Source: JBBSUX01 sp038234045
GTDB taxonomy: Bacteria > Pseudomonadota > Gammaproteobacteria > Burkholderiales > Burkholderiaceae_C
DNA length: 20,784 bases
Direction: 5' to 3'
Assembly (NCBI GenBank): GCA_038234045.1
Contig: JBBSUX010000024.1
Coordinates: 1-20,784, forward strand
The notes beneath the pieces were generated by a model. That model was given only the letters and a program-made list of their open reading frames with translations, was not told where the DNA came from and ran no database searches. Numbering within the stretch: the stretch's first letter is position 1; each line of letters starts with the position of its first letter. The position numbers and the translations under genes are program-made. This document shows, piece by piece, positions 14,118-20,784 of this stretch.

Positions 14118-15808
14118 CCGGCTGCGGGTGGCAGGGCTTGCGCCACTGCATGGTGGAGCGTGGCGATGTCGAAGGGCTTGATGAGAATTGACTGCGTGCC
14201 GATGACCCGGCCGACTTCAGCCATGTCGGCATAGCCCGTGGCCATGATCACGGGCAAATCATGCACCTGCGCGCGGGCCCGTGCGATCACTTCGGCACCC
14301 GTCATACCCGGCATGGCGTAGTCGACGATCAGCATGTCAGGCGTTTCCCGCGCGAGGGCGCCAAGCCCGCTGATCCCGTCTTCGGCTTCTGTCACCACAT
14401 GCCCGCCAAGCCGCAGGCTTTCGCTGATCACGCGGCGAACATCCGGGTCATCCTCGACCACCAGAATCCGGTGGCGGCGCGTGTCAGGCACGCCCGGGAT
14501 TTCTGAGCCGGTGTTGACCGAATCATTGATGCTGGTGATGGCGTCGCCAGCTTGAGCTGCAGGAAAGGTCATTTCGATCCGGGTACCGAAGCCAGGCTCG
14601 CTGTCGATGGTTGCATTGCCACCGGACTGGCGCGCGAAACCATAGACCTGGCTCAGACCCAGCCCCGTTCCTTCGCCCGTGCCTTTGGTGGTGAAGAAGG
14701 GGTCGAATACCTTGGTGAGCAGATGGGCGGGAATGCCTTCGCCCGTGTCCTGCACGGTGACGACCACGCGCTCGCTCGCTCCTTCGCTTTGCCCCTGTTC
14801 ATTGCCCGGCCTGATGTGCGTGCGGATGGTGAGCGTACCGCCGCCGGGCATCGCATCCTTTGCATTGACGGCAAGGTTCAGGATGGCCATTTCGAGCTGG
14901 TTCGCGTCGAGTTTGGCCACCACCGGCGCGGCCGCAAGATCGTGCTCCACCTTCACCTGCGAGCCAACCGATACCGCTACCAATTCGCGCATGTCGACGA
15001 TGAGCCTGTTGATATCGGTGACGCGTGGCAAAAGCGATTGGGTGCGTGCAAACGAAAGCAGCTGCCCGGTGAGCTTGGAGCCGCGTGCCACGGCGCGCTT
15101 GGCCTGCTCTGCGATGGACCCGATTTTGGGTTCGGGTTTGAGCCGGGCGATCAGGTCGAGGTTCATGTTCACTACATGAAGCAGGTTGTTGAAGTCGTGC
15201 GCGATGCCGCCGGTCAGCCGGCCGATCGCTTCCATCTTCTGCACCTGTACCAGTGTGGCTTGGGCGCGCTCGCGTTGAGCTATCTCTGCCATCAGCCGGT
15301 CGTTCGCGCCTGCGAGTTCCGAGGTACGCAACGCGATGCGCTCTTCAAGTTCCAGATTCAGGCGCTGCACGGTCGCGCGAGTCTCGCGCAGCTCTCCCAA
15401 GTGCTGCCGCGTTGCGTACTGGCGTCGACGCGCACGGATGCCAGAATTGACAGCGCTGGTCAGGGTCTCGGCGTTTAAAGGCCGTTCCAGCAGGATCACG
15501 TTGCCGAGCGCATGCCGAATTGCAAGCGCTGCGGTGGGACACCGACTGGAATGCCGGGACGCAAGCAGGATGAAGGGAAAATCAGACCAGGTGGGTTGCG
15601 CTTCGAGCCAGGCTGCGAGTGCTGCATTCATTGGCACCTGCAGTGCTTCTTCTGTTACCACCGCTGCGGCTGCGCCTTCTTCCAGTCCGTGGAGCAGTTC
15701 GTCGCCATCGGCACATAGATCGACCCGATGCACCAAGGGTGCGATTACCGAGCGCACCACCTCGGCGTCGCGCCGGTCCGGTGCCAAGACGAGCATGCGC
15801 AGCTCCAT
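14114..15808 (-). CDS. Soluble hybrid sensor histidine kinase with C-terminal receiver
   Basis: This 564-residue signalling protein has no membrane segments or signal peptide. In order: an N-terminal receiver-like domain (about 1-125) without an obvious phospho-acceptor Asp (the usual site falls near VVTEEAL at 50-56, suggesting a pseudo-receiver); a coiled-coil linker (about 135-190); a HisKA dimerisation helix with phospho-acceptor His204 in GGIAHDFNNLL; an HATPase domain with N-box NLAVNAKDAM (Asn315), G1 DTGEGIP (354-360), F-box DPFFTTK and G2 GTGLGLS (380-386); and a C-terminal receiver with acidic pair at 452-454, phospho-acceptor Asp496 (IVDYAMPG) and Lys544. No output domain follows. 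An alternative start at 15796 has a better Shine-Dalgarno (GGAG at 15803-15806, 6 bases away); the frame is open upstream to 16090 but not protein-like. It is divergent from the ferredoxin and overlaps the DUF2256 gene. Confidence 0.92.
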   Translation of the reverse strand: MELRMLVLAPDRRDAEVVRSVIAPLVHRVDLCADGDELLHGLEEGAAAAVVTEEALQVPMNAALAAWLEAQPTWSDFPFILLASRHSSRCPTAALAIRHALGNVILLERPLNAETLTSAVNSGIRARRRQYATRQHLGELRETRATVQRLNLELEERIALRTSELAGANDRLMAEIAQRERAQATLVQVQKMEAIGRLTGGIAHDFNNLLHVVNMNLDLIARLKPEPKIGSIAEQAKRAVARGSKLTGQLLSFARTQSLLPRVTDINRLIVDMRELVAVSVGSQVKVEHDLAAAPVVAKLDANQLEMAILNLAVNAKDAMPGGGTLTIRTHIRPGNEQGQSEGASERVVVTVQDTGEGIPAHLLTKVFDPFFTTKGTGEGTGLGLSQVYGFARQSGGNATIDSEPGFGTRIEMTFPAAQAGDAITSINDSVNTGSEIPGVPDTRRHRILVVEDDPDVRRVISESLRLGGHVVTEAEDGISGLGALARETPDMLIVDYAMPGMTGAEVIARARAQVHDLPVIMATGYADMAEVGRVIGTQSILIKPFDIATLHHAVAQALPPAAG

Positions 15809-16055
15809 CAGGACGACTCTCTCAAGGAGGCAGCTTGCTGTGTTCCCGATCGGCTCGGCGGGGAAGGAATCGGGTCTGGCTGGAGCATGGAATCGATGAT
15901 CGCTACCGGGTCGTTCCGGAGTTTGACGACAATATGGAATGAATTGTGGCGAGCCTAGAGAGTAACAATGCGCGGCAGTGTAAGGAAAGCGGCCGGTGCG
16001 ACGTCTGTGGCAGAACACGACCGGTGTGCGTAGGCGCTGGGTCGCGGGCACGCGC

Positions 16056-16433
16056 ATGAGTGAGCGGGAAACGTCCAGAGCGCCGGCCAACGCTGCTGGT
16101 GCCAGCGCGCGCTGGCTGATTGTCGAGCCGGGCGGGCTGCGGGCACCGATCCTGGATGACCAGACGCTGCTTCAGGCGGCAGAAGCAGCGGGCATCGACT
16201 TGCCAGCGTCATGTCGCAATGGCACCTGCCGTACCTGCCTGAGTCACATGCGGCGCGGAAGCGTGCGCTATCCCGTCGCCACCTGGCCAGGCGTCAGTCC
16301 CGATGAACGGCTGGAGGGTTTGGTCCTGCCATGCGTCGCACTCCCGGACGGAAAGCACGACATCTGCATCCAGCATGTCGGCCCCAGCGGCGCAATGCCG
16401 CCGTTCGAGGCCGTGCCGGATGAATGGCGATAA
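16056..16433 (+). CDS. Plant-type 2Fe-2S ferredoxin
   Basis: This 125-residue electron-transfer protein carries one 2Fe-2S cluster in a beta-grasp fold. The ligands are Cys53, Cys58, Cys61 (SCRNGTCRTC) and Cys93 (LPCVALP), the standard plant-type spacing C-x4-C-x2-C then a distal Cys. The segment LLQAAEAAGIDLPASC before the cluster is typical. No fused reductase domain is present, so it needs a separate partner. The start is uncertain: a GTG at 15996 would add 20 arginine-rich residues and has AAGGA (15982-15986) in front, while the ATG at 16056 gives a length closer to related small ferredoxins but has no clear Shine-Dalgarno. It is flanked by the divergent kinase and convergent cphA, so it stands alone; its partner is not in the window. 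Confidence 0.85.
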   Translation: MSERETSRAPANAAGASARWLIVEPGGLRAPILDDQTLLQAAEAAGIDLPASCRNGTCRTCLSHMRRGSVRYPVATWPGVSPDERLEGLVLPCVALPDGKHDICIQHVGPSGAMPPFEAVPDEWR

Positions 16434-16443
16434 GCCTTCTTCG

Positions 16444-16474
16444 GCTACAAGCTATCAAATGGATAGCTTGTAGC
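16444..16474. terminator. Perfect 13-bp hairpin between convergent ferredoxin and cphA
   Basis: GCTACAAGCTATC at 16444-16456 is the exact reverse complement of GATAGCTTGTAGC at 16462-16474, with the 5-base loop AAATG. It begins 10 bases after the ferredoxin stop and is 60 bases past the cphA stop on the other strand. There is no adjacent T tract, so a canonical Rho-independent terminator is not proven. Part of the hairpin belongs to repeat copy B. Confidence 0.5.
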
Positions 16475-16510
16475 GATTATCAATAAAGCGCTAGATCATC
16501 ATTTGATCAA
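16451..16510. repeat. Intergenic palindromic repeat, copy B
   Basis: This AT-richer element runs GCTATC, GATAGCT, TAGCGATTATC, AAGCGCTAGATC, then TTTGATCAATAA. It has the same order of modules as copy A at 13857 (GCTATC, TATAGCT, a GCG-containing arm, a GCTA arm), though diverged. Inner arms TAGCG and CGCTA can pair. It fills the convergent gap between the ferredoxin and cphA. It looks like the dispersed Comamonadaceae-type repeat, from memory. Confidence 0.5.
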
Positions 16511-16533
16511 TAATTTACAGTTGGAGTGACGGT

Positions 16534-19116
16534 TCAGGCCGACTGGATTTCGGCATTCATTGTGGTTTCAAGGTGCGCCAGCGCTTCGGCCACCTGATCC
16601 ACCAGAACCAGACACAGGTCGCCCGGCTGCAAGCGCTCCAGCGCTACGTCGATGGCGATGAATTCGCCGCGAACCTCCTCCACATGGCGGGTGCGCGCGG
16701 CGCCGGCGAGACCTTCGCGCAGCAGCGCCATCACCTCGCCATCCGCACGGCCGCGTTGTGCCGCATCCTGGTAAAGGATCACATCGTCGAACACGGCGCC
16801 GAGGATTTCCGTCTGTGCACGAATGTCCTCGTCACGGCGGTCGCCCGCGCCACTGATGACGACCGAGCGCCTGTTGCCCGGCATTGCCTCGACAGCGGCC
16901 ACCAGCGCGCGCATGGCGTCGGGGTTGTGGCCATAGTCGGCAATGACGGTGGCGCCGCGATAGTCCATCACGTTGAAGCGCCCGGGTACCGTGGACGCGT
17001 CGTTGGCAAAGCTGGCCAGGGCTCTCCTGATCACGTCCCAGTCAAGCCCCAGCGCCCAGGCGGCTGCGACGGAAGCCATGACGTTTTCCACCTGGAAACC
17101 GATGCTGCCGTTGCGCGTTACGGGAATGTCGCGCAGCGCGATGCTCTCGCGCCAGGAGCCTTCGGTGGCAACCAACATGTCGCGGTCGAGCGTGACCACC
17201 CGGCGGCCCTGCGCGCGATGCTTGGCAAGCACAGGATGCTGCCGGTCGGCCGCAAAGAAAATGACCTGCGCCGGGCCCGATGCCGCCATCGCAGCGACGA
17301 TCGGGTCGGCCGCATTCAGCACTGCAGTTCCGCCCGGCGCCACGTTCTGCACGATGACGCGTTTCAACACGGCCAGATCTTCCACCGTGGTGATGTAGTT
17401 CAGCCCGAGGTGGTCGCCCTCGCCGATGTTGGTCACCACCGCCACCTGGCAGCGGTCAAAGCCCAGGCCTTCGCGCAGCACACCGCCGCGTGCCACTTCG
17501 AACACAGCGGCATCCACATCCGGATGCAGCAGAACATTGCGCGCGCTTTTCGGGCCGCTGCAGTCGCCGCCGTCGGTCTGCCGGCCTTCCACATAGACGC
17601 CGTCGGTGTTGGTCATGCCCACGCGCAAGCCGCTGCTGGCGATCAGGTGGCTGATGAGGCGCGTGGTGGTGGTTTTGCCGTTGGTGCCGGTGACAGCCAC
17701 CACCGGAATGCGGCCATCGTCGCCCGGGGGGTAGATGCTGTCGATGATGGCTTCGCCGATCGGCCGCGTCTTGCCGAAGGAGGGCGAGAGGTGCATGCGC
17801 AACCCGGGCGCGGCGTTGACCTCGACGATGCCGCCGCTTTGTTCTTCGAGCGGACGCAGCACGGTTTCGCAGATCACGTCCACGCCGCAGATATCCAGGC
17901 CCACGGTATGCGCTGCCGCAATGGCACGCGCAGCCACCTCGGGATGCACATCGTCGGTCACGTCGGTCGCGGTGCCGCCGGTGGAGAGATTGGCGTTGTT
18001 GCGCAGGATCACGCGGCGGCCCTTGTCGGGCACCGAGTCGGGCGCAAGGCCCTGCGTCGAAAGCCGGAGCGTTGCAATATCGTCGAAGCGGATGCGGGTG
18101 AGCGGGGTGGCATGGCCGTCGCCACGCTTCGGGTCACGGTTGACGGCATCGACCAGCTCGCGCACGGAGTGGACGCCGTCGCCGATCACTTGCGGTGGAT
18201 CGCGCCGCGACGCTGCCACCATGCGGTCACCCACCACCAGCAGGCGGAAGTCGTAACCCGGCAGAAAGCGCTCGACCAGCACGTCGCCGTATTCGGCGGC
18301 CGCCTTGTAGGCGATGTCCATGTGCTCGCGGTCCACCAGGTTGACGGTGACGCCCTTGCCCTGGTTGCCGTCCTGCGGCTTGACGACCACGGGCAGCCCG
18401 ATCTCGCATGCAACCTCCCAGCCTTCTTCCGCCGACGCCACAGGTCTGCCGAGCGGCACGGGCACCCCGGCGGCATGCAGTAGATGCTTGGTCAGGTCCT
18501 TGTCCTGCGCGATGGCTTCCGATACCGCGCTGGTGCTGTCGATCTCCGCTGCCTGGATACGGCGCTGGCGCGAGCCCCAGCCGAACTGGATCAGGCTGCC
18601 GGAGGTGAGGCGGCGCGAAGGAATGCCCCGGTTGTGTGCAGCCTGCACGATGCAGCCGGTACTCGGCCCGATGCGCTCGGATTCATCAAGCAGGCGAAGC
18701 TCGCTGATGGCTGCCGGCAGATCGAAATCAAGGTTCGCGGACGCGGCGGTTAGTACCAGCGCATGCGCCAGCTCGAAAGCGCGGCGCCCGACTGCTTCCT
18801 CGCTGTACTGAACGATCACCTGGTGCACACCCGCCTCCGGCGTTGCCGCCGTGCGGCAGAAGGTGACCGGGCAGCCGGCTTGCGCCTGCAAGGCGAGCGC
18901 GGCGGCGCCTACCACCGAGGCGAGTGAAACCTCATTTGCCTGACCGGCGTGCCGCAGCGCGCCGATGGACGGAAAGAGCGCCCTGATCTGCTCCTCGAAC
19001 CCCGGCACATCCGCCACGGTGCAACGGTGCGGCTCGCAGGTAAGCACGGCTTCGATCGAGGTGTTGCGGCTCCAGAGATTGGGGCCGCGCAATGCACGCA
19101 GGCGAGAGATTTCCAT
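16534..19116 (-). CDS. cphA: Cyanophycin synthetase
   Basis: CphA polymerises aspartate and arginine, with ATP, into cyanophycin (multi-L-arginyl-poly-L-aspartate), a cytoplasmic nitrogen and carbon store. The 860-residue protein is full length. It starts MEISRLRALRGPNLWS, typical of CphA1. Residues 1 to about 165 are the N domain; about 200-465 is the ATP-grasp domain, with VVVKPQDGNQGKGV at 243-256 and metal-binding GGIVEVNAAPGLRMHL at 428-443; about 470-850 is the Mur-ligase-like domain, with P-loop GTNGKTT at 477-483, VTNIGEGDHLGL at 561-572 and DYGHNPDA at 727-734. Both nucleotide sites look intact. The start lies 6 bases after the cphA' stop with no good Shine-Dalgarno, implying translation coupled to the upstream gene. 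No cyanophycinase gene is seen in the window. Confidence 0.96.
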   Translation of the reverse strand: MEISRLRALRGPNLWSRNTSIEAVLTCEPHRCTVADVPGFEEQIRALFPSIGALRHAGQANEVSLASVVGAAALALQAQAGCPVTFCRTAATPEAGVHQVIVQYSEEAVGRRAFELAHALVLTAASANLDFDLPAAISELRLLDESERIGPSTGCIVQAAHNRGIPSRRLTSGSLIQFGWGSRQRRIQAAEIDSTSAVSEAIAQDKDLTKHLLHAAGVPVPLGRPVASAEEGWEVACEIGLPVVVKPQDGNQGKGVTVNLVDREHMDIAYKAAAEYGDVLVERFLPGYDFRLLVVGDRMVAASRRDPPQVIGDGVHSVRELVDAVNRDPKRGDGHATPLTRIRFDDIATLRLSTQGLAPDSVPDKGRRVILRNNANLSTGGTATDVTDDVHPEVAARAIAAAHTVGLDICGVDVICETVLRPLEEQSGGIVEVNAAPGLRMHLSPSFGKTRPIGEAIIDSIYPPGDDGRIPVVAVTGTNGKTTTTRLISHLIASSGLRVGMTNTDGVYVEGRQTDGGDCSGPKSARNVLLHPDVDAAVFEVARGGVLREGLGFDRCQVAVVTNIGEGDHLGLNYITTVEDLAVLKRVIVQNVAPGGTAVLNAADPIVAAMAASGPAQVIFFAADRQHPVLAKHRAQGRRVVTLDRDMLVATEGSWRESIALRDIPVTRNGSIGFQVENVMASVAAAWALGLDWDVIRRALASFANDASTVPGRFNVMDYRGATVIADYGHNPDAMRALVAAVEAMPGNRRSVVISGAGDRRDEDIRAQTEILGAVFDDVILYQDAAQRGRADGEVMALLREGLAGAARTRHVEEVRGEFIAIDVALERLQPGDLCLVLVDQVAEALAHLETTMNAEIQSA

Positions 19117-19122
19117 GTTGTT

Positions 19123-20784
19123 TTATGACGCGATAGGCTGGAGAGTGGCTGAGCGTGCCTGCGAGCCCGCGAGATCGGGTCGCACCAATGGATATTTTTC
19201 CTGAGTTGCCATCGGCGATCCGGCCTCCTGCTCAAAAGCGTTCAAACCAGTACCGATCAGCTGGGGTGAGAGGCCCAGCGCCCAGGCTGTTGCCACGGCG
19301 GCAAGAACCGCTTCGTCGGGAAGTGCGCCGTGGCGGGTGCGCCAGCCGTCGAGCGCGCCGAGACCGGGCAGCGGCTGTGGCTTCTGATGATTGCTGATCA
19401 ACATGACCTGGCCGCCAACCAGCACCACAGCGCGACCTCCCTGCTCGCAATGCGGGGCGATGCCCGCCTGTGCGGGATTGACAGCATACAAAATCACCTC
19501 GCCATCGCAGAGCGGCGCAAGTGCCAGAGCGCCTGCATCGGCTGCGTTGAGCACCGCGACACCCGAGGGCAGGACGACGTCCACCTGGGTCCGCATGACC
19601 TTGTGCATGTGTTCAACGCTGTGGATGTCGAACGCGGCGAGTTCGGCTGTGCGGTCGGTATCGGTCACCACGCCGACCTGGCAGCGGTCGTAGCCCAGAC
19701 CGTCCCGCAGGATCGATGCTGCAGCGTTCTCGATGATGGCGACCTGGACATTGCGATTGATCAGCAGCCGCTCGCTCGCCTTCCAATGCGCACTGTCATG
19801 GGTGTCGAAGCAGCGGCGATCAAGGAACAAGCCGTCGCGGCATGCCACGCCGGTCATTTTCCCGTCCAGATGCGTGAGCCAGCCTACCAGCCGCGCGATG
19901 GCCGCGTTGTGGCGCGAGCCTGCAATGCCTACGAGCGGAATGCGCCCGTTGTCGCCGTCTACGAACAGGTGATCGCAGATGGCGCGTCCCACCGGCCTTG
20001 GTTGTCCCTGTGTGGGCTTGAGATGCATCAGCAAACCGGGGCCGGCATTGACTTCGACGATAGCGCCGCCCTGGCTCGCCAGTGGCTGGGCGATGTCGGT
20101 AGTGACGAGATCGATGCCGGCAATATCGAGTCCTACAACCCGCGCGGCCAGCGTGACCGCGTGCGCCACTTCGGGATGGACTTCGTCAGTGCAATCCGTC
20201 GCCATGTTGCCGGTGCGCTGGACAATTACCCGCTGCCCGGTGGCTGGAACCGAGTCAGCCGAGAAACCCTGGCGGCGCAGTTCGAGCTGCACGACGCCGT
20301 CTTTCTGGAGGTCGATGGTGGTGAGCGGAAACTGGTGTTCGCGGCCGCGGCGCGGATCGGCATTCATCTGCGCATCGATCAGCGCGGCGATGCTGGAAGC
20401 GCCATCGCCCGTGACATACACCGGCTCCCCGCGCGTGGCGGCGACCACTTTGCCGCCTACCACCAGCACGCGATGTTCCGTACCCGGGATGAAGCGCTCA
20501 ACGATGACGCTGCTGCCTTCTGCACTTGCGAGCGTGAAAGCGGCCTCGATGTTTTCCTGTGCCCTCAGGTCAAGCGTGACACCGCGCGCGTGGTTGCCGT
20601 CGGTGGGTTTGACCACCACGGGTACGCCGATATCCTGTGCCGCCTGCCACGCTTCGGCGGCACTTTGCACGGTGCGGCCTTCGGGTACCGGAACACCGCA
20701 GGACTGCAGCAGACTCTTGGTGAGATCCTTGTCCGCCGCAATGCCCTCGGCGATGGCGCCGGTGCGATCAGTTTCGGCTGTCCA
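19123..20784 (-). CDS. cphA': Cyanophycin synthetase paralogue CphA' (5' end beyond the window)
   Basis: The 553 visible residues are the C-terminal part of a CphA-like protein; the frame is open to the window edge, where WTAETDRTGAIAEGIAADKD aligns with CphA from about 189 to 206. The ATP-grasp domain is preserved: VVVKPTDGNHARGV, the VERFIPGTEHRVLVV strand, and AIVEVNAGPGLLMHL. The Mur-ligase part is degenerate: where CphA has GTNGKTT, this protein has GIAGSRHNAA (around 19906-19929), which has no Gly-Lys-Thr/Ser. The protein also stops soon after the AWALGL segment, so the C-terminal Mur lobe (roughly CphA 715-860, including the DYGHNPDA motif) is absent. This resembles CphA2-type enzymes, which use beta-Asp-Arg dipeptides, or the CphA' of Cupriavidus. 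It is upstream of cphA in one operon. Confidence 0.9.
   Translation of the reverse strand, partial: WTAETDRTGAIAEGIAADKDLTKSLLQSCGVPVPEGRTVQSAAEAWQAAQDIGVPVVVKPTDGNHARGVTLDLRAQENIEAAFTLASAEGSSVIVERFIPGTEHRVLVVGGKVVAATRGEPVYVTGDGASSIAALIDAQMNADPRRGREHQFPLTTIDLQKDGVVQLELRRQGFSADSVPATGQRVIVQRTGNMATDCTDEVHPEVAHAVTLAARVVGLDIAGIDLVTTDIAQPLASQGGAIVEVNAGPGLLMHLKPTQGQPRPVGRAICDHLFVDGDNGRIPLVGIAGSRHNAAIARLVGWLTHLDGKMTGVACRDGLFLDRRCFDTHDSAHWKASERLLINRNVQVAIIENAAASILRDGLGYDRCQVGVVTDTDRTAELAAFDIHSVEHMHKVMRTQVDVVLPSGVAVLNAADAGALALAPLCDGEVILYAVNPAQAGIAPHCEQGGRAVVLVGGQVMLISNHQKPQPLPGLGALDGWRTRHGALPDEAVLAAVATAWALGLSPQLIGTGLNAFEQEAGSPMATQEKYPLVRPDLAGSQARSATLQPIAS

Noticed and set aside
16573..18483. A 636-codon open frame on the plus strand, antisense to cphA
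   Set aside because: Its translation is His- and Ala-rich without recognisable domains and mirrors the codon bias of cphA on the other strand, whose product is a clear full-length enzyme.

Overview
The window is a GC-rich chromosomal segment of a Gram-negative betaproteobacterium, most likely Burkholderiales and probably Comamonadaceae or a close relative. The evidence is the high GC content, the GlmS and CphA sequence styles, the cphA'-cphA pair, and two copies of an AT-richer intergenic element (near 13857 and 16451) resembling a palindromic repeat I recall from Acidovorax/Polaromonas/Rhodoferax-type genomes. The taxonomic call is inference. I see no rRNA, tRNA, CRISPR, phage or intact insertion sequence.

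Layout. 108-2051 (+): glmS, with a candidate terminator. 2135-3091 (-): an exported alpha/beta hydrolase. 3092-3675: a gene-poor junction holding a stem-loop, a decayed IS5-type transposase tail and a possible tiny leader ORF. 3676-4362 (+): a VIT1/CCC1-type Fe/Mn transporter. 4556-13887 (+): a tightly packed, eight-gene cluster built around the poorly characterised ynj genes. It encodes a YnjB-type binding protein, a YnjC-type double-length permease, a YnjD-type ATPase, an APH/choline-kinase-fold phosphotransferase, a YnjF-type CDP-alcohol phosphatidyltransferase, a TVP38/TMEM64 membrane domain fused to a pyridine nucleotide-disulfide oxidoreductase, and two glycosyltransferases of the TIGR04283 and TIGR04282 families. 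13914-15808 (-): a DUF2256 mini-protein gene overlapping a soluble hybrid histidine kinase/response regulator. 16056-16433 (+): a 2Fe-2S ferredoxin. 16534-20784 (-): cyanophycin synthetase cphA preceded by a paralogue cphA' that runs off the right edge.

The best candidate for an undescribed system is the 4556-13887 cluster. Four junctions overlap (ATGA at 7622, 8347 and 12450; 23 bases at 13162), so at least parts of it are translationally coupled. Read as a pathway, it looks like uptake of a periplasmic solute, phosphorylation of an alcohol or sugar, attachment to a CDP-activated lipid, and then membrane, redox and glycosyl steps. That would make an unusual phospholipid or glycolipid. This is inference from family membership and gene order; the substrate cannot be read from the sequence.

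The cphA'-cphA pair should make cyanophycin, the Asp-Arg storage polymer. CphA keeps both the ATP-grasp and Mur-ligase nucleotide sites, whereas CphA' has lost the Mur-type P-loop and the C-terminal lobe.
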